DNA from: Phytoseiulus persimilis | Taxonomy: Eukaryota > Arthropoda > Arachnida > Mesostigmata > Phytoseiidae | Reading direction: 5' to 3' | Assembly: GCA_037576195.1 (NCBI GenBank) | Contig: CM075103.1 | Coordinates: 30,340,723 to 30,404,722, forward strand | Length of the DNA: 64,000 bases | In this document: positions 42,501-54,006 of the stretch, in pieces | Layout: every line of letters begins with the position of its first letter | Numbering within the stretch: position 1 is the stretch's first letter | Made by a program: the position numbers and the translations under genes | Notes under the pieces: model-generated | Told to the model about the DNA's origin: nothing | Seen by the model: the letters and a program-made list of their open reading frames with translations, nothing else | The model's database searches: none

Positions 42501-45134
42501 GAGAACGTCGTTGAGCGCTGCCTCGTCTTTTCTGCGCGCGCCCGCGTCCTTCACGACTCTGACCTTTAGAAGCTTCTTCTCTGGGTCTCTCTTGACCACC
42601 GGCAGAATCGAGAGATAATGAACTAGTTCGCCCGGCCTTTTCGGTGATGCTAATTCCGCATAGCCTTTCCCTATGTACTGACTCATCTCTTCATCTACTG
42701 CCGCGAGGAGTTCTCTGTCTTTGGAAGCCTTGAGTAGAAATCTCTTTAAACTGCCTCGCGCGATATTCTCGTTGTCCCCCAGCGTTCTCAGATTCTCCTT
42801 GAAGGGGAGACTGACCATGTATCGGCCTTCTTCTAGCCTCTCCAGATTATTTTTGAAAAATTTTTGTAGTTCTGCCTCGACCGCGTCGCCCGACTCCTGG
42901 CCTGGATCTTCGATCCCCAGCAATTCTGTTGACCACAGAAGCTGTAGATCGGCTTTGATTTCCTCATGGAATGCTGACCTGTCGGCGGTCTTCGACTGCG
43001 CGTCTTCCGCTGAACCCAATACCGCTGGACTGGATGTAGTCGGTGCTGTGCCGGTTTCCGGTGTGCTAACCGCTGTTGCTGTTGCCATACTGACAACTTG
43101 TGCTGATCTTAGTCTGGTACCTGGCTGGTACAAATTTGCTGTCACGAAGACCTGCGACTGCGCGCCTCTGTTCCGCGACTCGTCCATTCCCGCCACTATC
43201 CAGCCGAAGATGGTTTCGTTCGCGACCATTCTGTTTTCGAAAACGCGCTCCGTTCCGCACTTAATTTTCGGTATGATATCCCAGCCCAAGAGAACGTCTA
43301 TCTCACGCCTTCCTATGTTCTCGCCGTGGTCCGCCAATGGAGCGAGGTTCCACGATTCCGGCGACACCGGGAAGTGTCCCCGGGCTATTTCTGGAAGTTC
43401 TGTCGCCTCGAGTTCCACTGCCATCTCGCTGTTGAATCTGCTTTGAAGCCCGATGCGGTACACGTTGTGCTTCTTGAAGCTGGATACGTTTCCGCCTATC
43501 GTGATCATTGCCAGGCTTTCCTGGTATACGGGTTTTAATCCGAGAGCCCTGACGACATGCTCTGATACGTAAGACCGCTCTGACCCCGAGTCCAGGAAGA
43601 ATCTAAACACTTGTCTGCCTGAAGGGCAGTTCACCCAAACTAGACCGGTCTGAAAGAAAACTAGACCCTTCGGCGTCCTTTTAAGTTTGCCCGTGTCTAT
43701 CTGGGTTGAGAGTGCCTCTGTTTGCTGCCCCGTTGCTCTGTCGGCGTTGCACATTATCGCGTAATGCCCTCGGTTGCACCTTTCGCACTTGACATTTCTG
43801 GCCCTGCATTTTTTCGCGAAATGGTTGCGCCTGAGGCACCTGAAACACGCGCTGTTTTTGTCGCAAAGTTCCTTCTTTTCTTCATACGATAATGATTTTC
43901 TACACGATTTTGACTCGTGTTTCGGGCTGGAGCAAAATATGCAAGAGTGGTCTACTGCTGCGTCCTTTGCGAGAAATCCAACGGTGCCCCTGCCTGGCTC
44001 GTGTTGACTACCTTTCCAGTTACCCGGTTTTGAGTGAAATTGCCTGTCTTTATCGCTAGAGCTGAAATCCCTACCGAAGCGGGAACTGTGGGGACTGCTT
44101 GGTCCCGGCTGGGCCGACGGACCGCAGGATCGTTTGATCTCTACCTCTCTCTCTAGGTACTCTAGAAGTAATTTAAGCTCGCTGTCCGAGCCGCCTGGCG
44201 CCGTCACGGTTTCGAAATTCTTTCTCGTGAACTCTTCGCTCATTACTCTGGGCAGGCATCTGAGGATGTCCTGCGCGACTGCCATGGAGATTGATTCGAA
44301 ACTCTTCCCTAAGGATAGCAGCGCCTTGACGTTCTGGGACAGCGAGGATACAAAACGGAAGAACTTATCGTTCGCGTGTAGATCCCTGGCTGAACACAGT
44401 TTCCGAATTTCCTGGAGATGCTCTTTTTCGGCTGCGCGTTGGCATCCGAACTTCTTTTCGATGATTCTGACTGCTTCATCGTACTGGTCCGGGCTGAATT
44501 CCAAGTGTGCGATCTCGAAGGATGGGGGTCCTTGCAGCGCCTCCTTCAATAGCGTGAATTTCCCGATGGGGTCCATCCCCCTCTTGTGGACATGGACGTT
44601 GAAAAGTTGCCACCACTCCCGAAACCCCTTTAGGTCGCCCGTGAACTTCGGTAGTTTGAAGTGCCTGCTTGCAGTCTGGCACGCGTGGGTTGGTGCTGGC
44701 ATCTTCGGCCCGTGATCTGGTGCTTCCTTCGACCGGCTCGCATGCGCTGCTGCCGTTTTCTTCTTCAGGAAACTTACGGTGCGAGCGTACTGTTTGTCGT
44801 AAGCTGCAACCCGCTCCATCGCGTCGTCGAATTGGGCGATGGCGCATTTGACGAGTAGCGGGGTGATCTGGGAGTTGAGTGAGCGCAACTCCGAGTAGAT
44901 GTCATCGAATTCTTGCCACTCCGCGTCAATCTGTTCCTCTGGCACCTCAACCTCCGTCTTCGCCTCGAGGTCCCTAGCTTTCTTCGTGAATCTGGTTCTG
45001 ACGTTCCGTCGCACCTTGATCAATGTGGTGAACTCTGTCTGTTCCTCGACGGTTGGGACTCGGGACCTGAGCTGTGACTCGGCATCCAGCTCGAGCTGAT
45101 CGGCGTCCTCCAAGGGTGTGGATGCCATCGTCAA
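39579..45134 (-). CDS. BEL/Pao gag-pol polyprotein
   Basis: Gag with the DUF1759-type block spans residues 155-330 (LPKFTGDLKGFREWWQLF). Zinc knuckles are at about 398-462 (CFRCLRRNHFAKKC, CERCNRGHYAIMC). The aspartic protease is around residue 515 (FFLDSGSERSYVSE). Reverse transcriptase spans about 850-1060 with YMDD at 988. Pao-type RNase H lies at about 1163-1290 (HVFCDASLSALGCVAY). The integrase zinc module is at about 1478-1519, the catalytic core has VDHAGP at 1550, SDNGLAF at 1613 and WQGGWWERLV at 1658, and the C-terminal DUF5641-like domain follows. All domains appear in family order in a single frame of normal length. Confidence 0.97.
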   Translation of the reverse strand: MTMASTPLEDADQLELDAESQLRSRVPTVEEQTEFTTLIKVRRNVRTRFTKKARDLEAKTEVEVPEEQIDAEWQEFDDIYSELRSLNSQITPLLVKCAIAQFDDAMERVAAYDKQYARTVSFLKKKTAAAHASRSKEAPDHGPKMPAPTHACQTASRHFKLPKFTGDLKGFREWWQLFNVHVHKRGMDPIGKFTLLKEALQGPPSFEIAHLEFSPDQYDEAVRIIEKKFGCQRAAEKEHLQEIRKLCSARDLHANDKFFRFVSSLSQNVKALLSLGKSFESISMAVAQDILRCLPRVMSEEFTRKNFETVTAPGGSDSELKLLLEYLEREVEIKRSCGPSAQPGPSSPHSSRFGRDFSSSDKDRQFHSKPGNWKGSQHEPGRGTVGFLAKDAAVDHSCIFCSSPKHESKSCRKSLSYEEKKELCDKNSACFRCLRRNHFAKKCRARNVKCERCNRGHYAIMCNADRATGQQTEALSTQIDTGKLKRTPKGLVFFQTGLVWVNCPSGRQVFRFFLDSGSERSYVSEHVVRALGLKPVYQESLAMITIGGNVSSFKKHNVYRIGLQSRFNSEMAVELEATELPEIARGHFPVSPESWNLAPLADHGENIGRREIDVLLGWDIIPKIKCGTERVFENRMVANETIFGWIVAGMDESRNRGAQSQVFVTANLYQPGTRLRSAQVVSMATATAVSTPETGTAPTTSSPAVLGSAEDAQSKTADRSAFHEEIKADLQLLWSTELLGIEDPGQESGDAVEAELQKFFKNNLERLEEGRYMVSLPFKENLRTLGDNENIARGSLKRFLLKASKDRELLAAVDEEMSQYIGKGYAELASPKRPGELVHYLSILPVVKRDPEKKLLKVRVVKDAGARRKDEAALNDVLHDGPNLLPDIFKVLLRFRRDEIAVVSDIEKAFLQYRIRPDHRTFLRFFWAPGISSDPRAPIKEFWSTTLDFGTSASQFIHCAGLTYHIRHLAQQHPDKAHFLKDLEQHFYMDDLVFTIDSENEGAECFKFMFKAFQTGGFRLRKWATNSSALGREMERSLSDPDVQVSFDQEDFKFLGIGWNQKTDQLHIDVAPAIETLEASIPSKRTILKGTAQIFDPLGLISPLTVRPKILLQTCWKQKLDWNTELTGDTRREFLETTDALKHAREFRIQRNINTNERDVTRELHVFCDASLSALGCVAYIREMSKRGAAQIFFVASKARVVPIKSTYSIHKLELVGAVMAARMGSRIKQYLNYHFEATHYWSDNSPTLHWIRESPDRLKVFVANRVREIQSLTAAPEWDYVTSAQNPADLLSRGANIASEEYSSMWLKGPSWLAEKGRPTERHSLNKFFESEIESERKAISMLTVEQNQSILEGSRLSSWSVLVNSTERILRWLSSRYSPARQTPRDAPVSATEAWRATVKVIQSLQKSQFRAELESDCKEIQKESKLFKLAPFLDAEGLIRCRSRLERGEEWGYDERYPIVLQGEAHAVRLLIRFFHEKKCFHVGGVAATLSMLRKKYFILAARKAVKAVLRDCKVCMLFRIEAAAEPAPPIPSFRLSTAPPFTVCGVDHAGPISYRLPSGDLAKSYILLFVCSNTRAVQLQLVPDLSTYEFLLALRKFLSRFSGTTRIMSDNGLAFVRAAKELKIIFEHVKSPAVQHHLASAEIEWEFITARAPWQGGWWERLVQCVKRPLRKILGKNSLPFRELETILAEVEAMVNQRPLTAVQGDLNEVGALCPADLLYGYRAKQGLPETKLKANDREAATAIVYSKRWEHQRSILRALWKRFRGEYLSYLRSAHIRPPEARRPIAVGDTCLLKDANPSRAHWPLCRVLGLSGGERTDRRKRSCLIKTATGQTLNRPIQLLFPLEV

Positions 45135-45545
45135 GACTGACTCCGGAACCTCTCGCGGCCGTGACAGTGTCGGCGCGTTGAGCCTCGGAATAGCAACTCA
45201 ACGAACTGGACTCGCCTTGGTAATGAAATCCAGCCGCCTGGGGTGGTTGCACTTGAAGCACTGCCGCTGGACACTGAATGCGGGTTGCGCGCGTGAGGGA
45301 CGCCCTCGCTGACGCAGCACTTTTGAAGTTGTCGGAACCTGGATATTTCCCCGAAATATCCGCTGCGAGTCTCACGTAGGACTGTGAGGACTCCTCGATA
45401 GCTGATTGCCCTCTTCGGCCGTCTGGATGAACTGAATAATGCGACGAACTCTGTCCGAGGTCACGCCGTCTGACTCGGCGGATCTGGAATCCTGGTTGAC
45501 GCTTCTTCTTGAGACTGGCTGGGGTCGCTTAACTCGCTGCCACCA

Positions 45546-45838
45546 TGTGATACCACCGTTTGGACTTATACTACAAGAGGGAATACTCTGGTCTGGATCT
45601 GGAATCCTCCTGTAGACGCCGTCGTGGCCGCTCTCTCTTGTGCTCGGTGCGTTGTCTCTCAAACGCTGTGAGACACCTGACTGCCGACCGACTGTCGGCT
45701 GCCCACCGGCATCGCCACTGCCGGCGCATGCGCAGTGGGCCGGTCGCACGGAGAGAACAGCACGCGGCGTACAGTTGAGGATGTACTTTATTCGGTATTT
45801 ATCAATAAACTCTGAAGCACTCTGTCGAGTGCGTGACA
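45546..45838 (-). repeat. BEL 5' LTR (relative to the minus-strand element)
   Basis: It is 293 bp and nearly identical to 38434-38726. On minus it ends ATCACA and is followed at once by TGGTGGCAGCGAG, a plausible tRNA primer site. Confidence 0.95.
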
Positions 45839-45869
45839 GACCCTAACCTATCTCGAACCGGTGGCGGCT

Positions 45870-45926
45870 CCTATAAAATGCCAGGACCCCGCAGTGGAGC
45901 CGTTTTCGTTCGTTAACGCTTCAGGA
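45870..45926 (+). promoter_or_regulatory. TATA-type promoter candidate in the duplicated flank
   Basis: CTATAAAATG at 45872 lies about 50 bp before an ATG (45926) that opens a short frame (MKSFPHFNQDFSSSQ). Unit 2 has the same sequence at about 50475-50530. The downstream product is unknown, and the frame is not equally open in both copies. Confidence 0.35.
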
Positions 45927-46103
45927 TGAAATCTTTCCCGCACTTCAATCAGGATTTCTCTTCGTCGCAAACCTACAATAAGCATTCTGTCAATATGGAC
46001 CCTGTGTCCATGTTCACTCCGGCGAACGACGGAAACTTGGGTGGTTCCGAGTGGGGGTTCAGGTCAGCTTACCATCTACAGTCCTATAAACCGCTGAGAA
46101 TCT

Positions 46104-46423
46104 TGGAGCTTCCGAGGACTTCTGCACGACATCGGCCGGAACAACCTCTCGGTACCCGGAAAACGGTCTCGCGCCTCCACAGTCCCTCGAGCAGTCATCG
46201 AGCATATGGCCTGAGATACTGCCGTTGCAAAAGGCCCAGAACGCTAATCCGGAACTCCGAGGAAATTCCGGGATGAGCCACGGTGCAGCATCCGAGGGCT
46301 TCCACTCGATCTCGGCCGGAACAGCTGCTGGGTACCCGGAGAATGGCAGCTGGCCTTCTCAGTCCTTCAGCCACTCATCAAGCATGTGGCTGGAGATGCC
46401 GCCGGTGCAAGTGACCCGGAACG
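46104..46423 (+). repeat. two diverged direct copies of about 165 bp beside the copia LTR
   Basis: Both copies contain ATCTCGGCCGGAACA or ACATCGGCCGGAACA, GGTACCCGGA, CAGTC and ATCGAGCAT or ATCAAGCAT, GAGATxCCG, GTTGCAA or GGTGCAA. They recur in unit 2 at about 50708-51027. The function is unknown. Confidence 0.6.
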
Positions 46424-46780
46424 TGTTGAAATATCACTCTGTTCCTGGTATCTGAAACACGTCTTAGTTCAGACGATCATCTTAGTGTATACAGGGACGG
46501 TAATACAGTGCCGTGGGCGACAAGCCCTTACTGGGAGATACAGTACAGCAGTATCTAAGAATTGTGAGTAACTCTGAGCCGAAGGCCCTCCGCCTTCGGC
46601 TCATGCAAACCCACACTCTCGTTTGGGTACACATACACACAATAAAGGCAAGGCCCAATAGGAGTTGAGTAAGAGTAACAGACCCCTGTCTCTTTATTTC
46701 GTGCCGTGATCTTTCAGACCACAGACTGTACTTCCAGATTGAGTGTCCACCGACTGAGCACAGTGGACTAAAATCCAACA
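46424..46780 (+). repeat. copia B 5' LTR, unit 1 copy
   Basis: It is 357 bp, TGTTGAAATATC...AAAATCCAACA, and nearly identical to 51028-51384. It contains an AATAAA at about 46640 and the TTTATTTCGTGCCGTGATCT block shared with the copia A LTR. Confidence 0.9.
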
Positions 46781-46869
46781 TTCGTTATTGCGCACGACGA
46801 ACCTACGGACACGACGTCTCGGAAAGTACATTGTGAAAGTGTGTGACTCTCTAGTGTGGTGTCTCATCA

Positions 46870-49344
46870 GTGCACGCTCTAACATCGAAGATGGACCCAA
46901 TGGAGAGTCCCCGAGTACCGGAAGATTCCACCAGCTCCCACGGCTATAGTGACTTAGGTGACGACATGCGAGGACCCTCAAGAAGATACACTGACGGCCT
47001 GAAAGAAGACAACAAGGAGGATGTAGGCTTCAACGCACTCGACATCGGGACAAAACACCGAGAACTCGTCGTTCTGAAACTTGATGGCTCGAATTTTACA
47101 GCATGGAAAGTAATGATTTACGCAGCGTTGGATGCAGACCCGTATGCCCTCGATGTAACAACCGGGAAGCTGATTCCACCTCCACCGCGAACAGACCCCA
47201 AGGAGGCGGCCATACAACAACAGAAGTATGAGGCAGGAGACCGAGCGGGAAGGTGTACCCTATTTGCATCAATCCAAACGGCCCTGGCGGTCTCCCTTTT
47301 CTCCGACGACGCAGCTGTCATCGAAGCCACTGAAATGTGGAGACTGATTACTGAGAAGTTAAAAGCTACCAGCGGAGGACTGAAACAGTTGGCCCTCACC
47401 AAACTCATGGGCTACAAATATCAGCAAAACAAATCAGCCGGAGACAACCTGTTCCGTTTCAAACAGATTACGGGACACAACGAGACACTAGGGATAAAGG
47501 TCCCACAGGACATGAGGATCACCATACTTCTGGCCAGCCTTCCGTCATCATGGGAACCTCTCAAACAAGCGTTCACAGCCAGGGAGGACTCAGCAAAATT
47601 TCTGACTCATCTCATGGCAGCCATCGAGAGCGAAGCCCTCCGACGTGGCAACCACGACGTAAATGAGGTAACGGCTTCGTTCTCCAAGCTCCATACTTTC
47701 TATGGAAGACGACGCCGGAACACCTACCATCGAAAGACCAGCGTCAATAGGACCACCACGAGCACCACCGAGAGGACCTGTTACAACTGTGGACGATCAA
47801 GTCATCTGATTGCTCAGTGTCGGGCTCCTCGACAGAACAAGAACCCAGGACAGGCTCAACGACAAACAACTCGCTCCAGAGCCAACCAGGGTGGACGACG
47901 ACCATTCAACCGCCGACAAAAACAAGGGCAGGCAAGTGCCAACCACACCCTAGTGCGTGCCATCGAAGCCCTCAACTGCGAGATAGCGGTGGTAGAATCA
48001 CACTCTGTCACCATCGACAACCAATATCTCGTTGATAGCGGATCCAACTTTCATATGACCCACAGCAGGGATAATATGATCAACTACACGCCCTACTCTC
48101 AGCCACGGGAGATCAGACTAGGCGGTTCCAGGACCCTAAGCTCACCAGGCTACGGAACTGTTGGTGTTGGTCTCATGGTGAATGGAACTCCATGCACCAT
48201 ACTGCTGAAGGAGGTGCTGTACGTTCCAAGGCTACGCAACAACCTCCTGTCGGCTTCCAAACTCGCGGATGACGGTTTTGACATCAGTATCAAACCTGAG
48301 AAGATCATCATCTCCCGCGACGGTCACAGCATTTTTGCCAAGCGCAAAAATGGTCTCTACATCATCTCCGCAACCTACATCGCGGAGGGAAACCGGGCCG
48401 AAGATAAAAAGAAGGTCAGCCTACTCGAAGTTCACCGAAATTTTGCCCACATCAACGTAGGATGGCTCAAGCCAATGTTAGAGAGAGGAGGCCATGGAGT
48501 GAACTCTGATGGAGGTTCTGAATTCAAGAACAGCACAGTACAGTCACTCCTGAGGTCGACAGGTTGTGACCATTCGTATTCGGCACCGAGGACCCCGCAG
48601 CATAATTCGATTTCGGAAAGATTAAATCGAACGTTGCCAAACCTCGCCAGAACTATGATCATTGACAGTGAGTTACAAAAGCCTGTTTGGGCTGAGGCTG
48701 TGAATTTCGCGACGCACTGCCTCAACATCACGAAGTTCAATGATCTGGTTGGTGAAACTCAATTTGAGATGATCACGGGCGAGAAACCATACATCAAACG
48801 CACTCGAAGATTTGGCACAAGATGTTGCTTTTACAACATCCAACCAACAAAGGACCAGCTGGATCAACGAGCATTCGCTGGAGCAATTGTTGGCATCGAT
48901 GTAGACGGACTAAGCTACAGAGTCCTTGAATTAGGGACAAGGAACATCCGTCGGATCCGTGACATCATAGTGAAGGAACCCTCACCTATACCTGAAGGCG
49001 CTAACAAACTCCCACTACTACCGGAAGTGCCAGGATCATCAGACATCAACAAACCTTTGCAGTCCAAAGAAGAAAGTGATCCCACATTAGAAGATCTCAG
49101 CGAACCAACACCCGAAGACTTAAACGATTCAGGCACTGCAGAAGATGAAGAATGGAGCGGAGAAAGGAATGTGGATGAAGAATTAGGGGTAGCTGTTGAT
49201 CATGAATCCAGCCACCCCTCTCCGCCTGCCACAAGTCCGCGCGGACACGCCAAGAGGAATCTTGCACCGGCAAGGATGGACAAAGTCGAGGGACGCAAGT
49301 ATAATTCACGTGATTGGAGTACTCTTAAGAAGCCGGCTCGCTAA
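46870..49344 (+). pseudogene. copia B gag-protease-integrase frame, duplicated copy
   Basis: The 824-residue frame has gag (about 60-260), a zinc knuckle CYNCGRSSHLIAQC at 304-317, aspartic protease YLVDSGSNFHM at 386, the pre-integrase block LLEVHRNFAHINVGWL near 520 and integrase motifs SDGGSEFKN and TPQHNSISERLN. It is shorter than a family-standard copia polyprotein and looks defective. The tandem duplication removed everything downstream, so this copy is a fossil. The start may be the second Met (MDPMESP). Confidence 0.85.
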
Positions 49345-49402
49345 GGGGCAGGCTCGGCCGACCATGCCTCGTGTAGTTATACGACCTCTCAGACTAGCCA
49401 AC

Positions 49403-49561
49403 ATTATCAGAATTAAATCTGAACCTTCTTAAGACTCAAGCCCACCGCCCGCAATGGGATTTGCGAGGCGATAGGGAGTGTTACTGAAGCAATACTTAAT
49501 GTGATTCCGGGACACTCCTGAGGGCTGGCTGTGAGGTTCAGCCGGAAAAAAAAAAAAAAAA
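49403..49561 (+). mobile_element. SINE tail part, unit 1 copy
   Basis: The plus strand carries the 3' half of the SINE (GACTCAAGCCCACCGCCCGC, GAGGTTCAGCCGG) and an A-run. It stops at the duplication junction. The equivalent in unit 2 is 54007-54165. Confidence 0.8.
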
Positions 49562-49873
49562 GATGTTGGCTAGTCTTTTTTGTTTTATTGCCAGAGGAAT
49601 ACCAGGAGCCACGATTCACTCGATTTCCATCGCCAACTATCTCAGAGATGATCGGCGAAGTGAGCTCAGACTCATTCGATGAAGGGAGAACCTCGAAAGA
49701 ATTCCGAATGCAGAGTATGGAATCCTACCCACTGGTCTTTGAACGAGCAGCGACTCCTTCCTTTCGAGTCGGCAAGAATCGAGTTGGGAGTCAGAGCCTC
49801 CCCAGAAATCGGCTTTGCGCCTTGAGTGCACAGAGTCTTGAGACTCCTCACCCGAGGGCGTGTCCAGGCGGTG

Positions 49874-50430
49874 CTACTCGATTTGAGCGCGGATCGATTC
49901 AAGCGCAGCATCAATCTGTGCGCAGTTTATTTGAGCGAGGTCGATCTAAGCGCAGTGGATTTGAGCGCAGTTGATTTGAGCGCAACGAATTCATTCGCAC
50001 TGCTGTGAGTGTGGAGTGTGAGATAGAGGAAGAGTAAATTTCCCCACCTATCCTTCGATCGCAGACTACTCGACCGACAAACAAAGTACGGTTGCTCGGT
50101 GGAATATGGAGAGGAGAAACCCAACCTGACCTACCCTCATCAAAAACATTTCTCCTTCTCGAGCCAAGCTATGTCCCTTCGTCTGATTCATCGAGGGAAT
50201 GTCGTCAACGAGGTATCTCATGCCGTCGTCCAAATTCTCCTCTCCATATTACCCCGAGCAACCGTACTTTCTCTTTTCATCGTTTCCTCTTCCTCCATAT
50301 CATATTCTACATACACAGCAGCGCGAGTGAATTCGTTGCGCTCAAATCAAGTGCGCTCAAATCAAGCGCGCTCAAATCAAGTGCGCTCAAATCGACTGCG
50401 CTCAAATCAACTGCGCTCTAATCGACTGAC
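49874..50430. mobile_element. foldback-like element in unit 2
   Basis: It has the same structure as 37845-38416, with one fewer 15-bp repeat in the left arm. Confidence 0.7.
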
Positions 50431-51027
50431 ACGGTCGAGGCGGACCCTAACCTATCTCGAACCGGTGGCGGCTCCTATAAAATGCCAGGACCCCGCAGTG
50501 GAGCCGTTTTCGTTCGTTAACGCTTCAGGATGAAATCTTTCCCGCACTTCAATCAGGATTTCTCTTCGTCGCAAACCTACAATAAGCATTCTGTCAATAT
50601 GGACCCTGTGTCCATGTCCACTCCGGCGAACGACGGAAACTTGGGTGGTTCCGAGTAGGGGTTCAGGTCAGCTTACCATCTACAGTCCTATAAACCGCTG
50701 AGAATCTTGGAGCTTCCGAGGACTTCTGCACGACATCGGCCGGAACAACCTCTCGGTACCCGGAAAACGGTCTCGCGCCTCCACAGTCCCTCGAGCAGTC
50801 ATCGAGCATATGGCCTGAGATACTGCCGTTGCAAAAGGCCCAGAACGCTAATCCGGAACTCCGAGGAAATCCCGGGATGAGCCACGGTGCAGCATCCGAG
50901 GGCTTCCACTCGATCTCGGCCGGAACAGCTGCTGGGTACCCGGAGAATGGCAGCTGGCCTTCTCAGTCCTTCAGCCACTCATCAAGCATGTGGCTGGAGA
51001 TGCCGCCGGTGCAAGTGACCCGGAACG

Positions 51028-51384
51028 TGTTGAAATATCACTCTGTTTCTGGTATCTGAAACACGTCTTAGTTCAGACGATCATCTTAGTGTATACAGGG
51101 ACGGTAATACAGTACCGTGGGCGACAAGCCCTTACTGGGAGATACAGTACAGCAGTATCTAAGAATTGTGAGTAACTCTGAGCCGAAGGCCCTCCGCCTT
51201 CGGCTCATGCAAACCCACACTCTCGTTTGGGTACACATACACACAATAAAGGCAAGGCCCAATAGGAGTTGAGTAAGAGTAACAGACCCCTGTCTCTTTA
51301 TTTCGTGCCGTGATCTTTCAGACCACAGACTGTACTTCCAGATTGAGTGTCCACCGACTGAGCACAGTGGACTAAAATCCAACA
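51028..51384 (+). repeat. copia B 5' LTR
   Basis: It is 357 bp and differs from the unit 1 copy by a few substitutions. Confidence 0.9.
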
Positions 51385-51473
51385 TTCGTTATTGCGCACG
51401 ACGAACCTACGGACACGACGTCTCGGAAAGTACATTGTGAAAGTGTGTGACTCTCTAGTGTGGTGTCTCATCA

Positions 51474-53948
51474 GTGCACGCTCTAACATCGAAGATGGAC
51501 CCAATGGAGAGTCCCCGAGTACCGGAAGATTCCACCAGCTCCCACGGCTATAGTGACTTAGGTGACGACATGCGAGGACCCTCAAGAAGATACACTGACG
51601 GCCTGAAAGAAGACAACAAGGAGGATGTAGGCTTCAACGCACTCGACATCGGGACAAAACACCGAGAACTCGTCGTTCTGAAACTTGATGGCTCGAATTT
51701 TACAGCATGGAAAGTAATGATTTACGCAGCGTTGGATGCAGACCCGTATGCCCTCGATGTAACCACCGGGAAGCTGATTCCACCTCCACCGGGAACAGAC
51801 CCCAAGGAGGCGGCCATACAACAACAGAAGTATGAGGCAGGAGACCGAGCGGGAAGGTGTACCCTATTTGCATCAATCCAAACGGCCCTGGCGGTCTCCC
51901 TTTTCTCCGACGACGCAGCTGTCATCGAAGCCACTGAAATGTGGAGACTGATTACTGAGAAGTTAAAAGCTACCAGCGGAGGACTGAAACAGTTGGCCCT
52001 CACCAAACTCATGGGCTACAAATATCAGCAAAACAAATCAGCCGGAGACAACCTGTTCCGTTTCAAACAGATTACGGGACACAACGAGACACTAGGGATA
52101 AAGGTCCCACAGGACATGAGGATCACCATACTTCTGGCCAGCCTTCCGTCATCATGGGAACCTTTCAAACAAGCGTTCACAGCCAGGGAGGACTCAGCAA
52201 AATTTCTGACTCATCTCATGGCAGCCATCGAGAGCGAAGCCCTCCGACGTGGCAACCACGACGTAAATGAGGTAACGGCTTCGTTCTCCAAGCTCCATAC
52301 TTTCTATGGAAGACGACGCCGGAACACCTACCATCGGAAGACCAGCGTCAATAGGACCACCACGAGCACCACCGAGAGGACCTGTTACAACTGTGGACAA
52401 TCAAGTCATCTGATTGCTCAGTGTCGGGCTCCTCGACAGAACAAGAACCCAGGACAGGCTCAACGACAAACAACTCGCTCCAGAGCCAACCAGGGTGGAC
52501 GACGACCATTCAACCGCCGACAAAAACAAGGGCAGGCAAGTGCCAACCACACCCTAGTGCGTGCCATCGAAGCCCTCAACTGCGAGATAGCGGTGGTAGA
52601 ATCACACTCTGTCACCATCGACAACCAATATCTCGTTGATAGCGGATCCAACTTTCATATGACCCACAGCAGGGATAATATGATCAACTACACGCCCTAC
52701 TCTCAGCCACGGGAGATCAGACTAGGCGGTTCCAGGACCCTAAGCTCACCAGGCTACGGAACTGTTGGTGTTGGTCTCATGGTGAATGGAACTCCATGCA
52801 CCATACTGCTGAAGGAGGTGCTGTACGTTCCAAGGCTACGCAACAACCTCCTGTCGGCTTCCAAACTCGCGGATGACGGTTTTGACATCAGTATCAAACC
52901 TGAGAAGATCATCATCTCCCGCGACGGTCACAGCATTTTTGCCAAGCGCAAAAATGGTCTCTACATCATCTCCGCAACCTACATCGCGGAGGGAAACCGG
53001 GCCGAAGATAGAAAGAAGGTCAGCCTACTCGAAGTTCACCGAAATTTTGCCCACATCAACGTAGGATGGCTCAAGCCAATGTTAGAGAGAGGAGGCCATG
53101 GAGTGAACTCTGATGGAGGTTCTGAATTCAAGAACAGCACAGTACAGTCACTCCTGAGGTCGACAGGTTGTGACCATTCGTATTCGGCACCGAGAACCCC
53201 GCAGCATAATTCGATTTCGGAAAGATTAAATCGAACGTTGCCAAACCTCGCCAGAACTATGATCATTGACAGTGAGTTACAAAAGCCTGTTTGGGCTGAG
53301 GCTGTGAATTTCGCGACGCACTGCCTCAACATCACGAAGTTCAATGATCTGGTTGGTGAAACTCAATTTGAGATGATCACGGGCGAGAAACCATACATCA
53401 AACGCACTCGAAGATTTGGCACAAGATGTTGCTTTTACAACATCCAACCAACAAAGGACCAGCTAGATCAACGAGCATTCGCTGGAGCAATTGTTGGCAT
53501 CGATGTAGACGGACTAAGCTACAGAGTCCTTGAATTAGGGACAAGGAACATCCGTCGGATCCGTGACATCATAGTGAAGGAACCCTCACCTATACCTGAA
53601 GGCGCTAACAAACTCCCACTACTACCGGAAGTGCCAGGATCATCAGACATCAACAAACCTTTGCAGTCCAGAGAAGAAAGTGATCCCACATTAGAAGATC
53701 TCAGCGAACCAACACCCGAAGACTCAAACGATTCAGGCACTGCAGAAGATGAAGAATGGAGCGGAGAAAGGAATGTGGATGAAGAATTAGGGGTAGCTGT
53801 TGATCATGAATCCAGCCACCCCTCTCCGCCTGCCACAAGTCCGCGCGGACACGCCAAGAGGAATCTTGTACCGGCAAGGATGGACAAAGTCGAGGGACGC
53901 AAGTATAATTTACTTGATTGGAGTACTCTTAAGAAGCCGGCTCGCTAA
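51474..53948 (+). pseudogene. copia B gag-protease-integrase frame
   Basis: It has 824 residues and the same domains as the frame at 46870-49344, from which it differs at roughly ten residues, showing how recent the duplication is. It is broken relative to the family norm. Confidence 0.85.
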
Positions 53949-54006
53949 GGGGCAGGCTCGGCCGACCATGCCTCGTGTAGTTATACGACCTCTCAGACTA
54001 GCCAAC

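Larger units (their letters stand above)
38434..45838 (-). mobile_element. BEL/Pao LTR retrotransposon, looks whole and young
   Basis: Two 293-bp LTRs (38434-38726 and 45546-45838) differ at only two positions that I could see. They frame one 1851-residue polyprotein frame. The 5-bp duplication GACCC lies at 38429-38433 and 45839-45843. Unit 2 of the tandem duplication keeps the empty site (GGCGGACCCTAACC). A primer-binding candidate beginning TGG follows the 5' LTR on minus. The low LTR divergence indicates a recent insertion, after the tandem duplication. Confidence 0.95.
37561..49589 (+). repeat. tandem duplication, unit 1 (interrupted by a BEL element)
   Basis: Leaving out the 7.4-kb BEL insertion, this 4.6-kb unit matches unit 2 (49590-54190) nearly base for base. 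Both contain a foldback-like element, a flank with a TATA box, a copia LTR, the gag-to-integrase frame and a SINE tail. Differences are scattered substitutions and one 15-bp repeat unit. The junction is at TTTTGTTTTATTG/CCAGAGG (49581-49597). Confidence 0.95.

Noticed and set aside
40021-45099. Plus-strand frames across the BEL polyprotein
   Set aside because: They are shadows of the 1851-residue minus-strand frame, unlike 39017-39466, which lies outside it.
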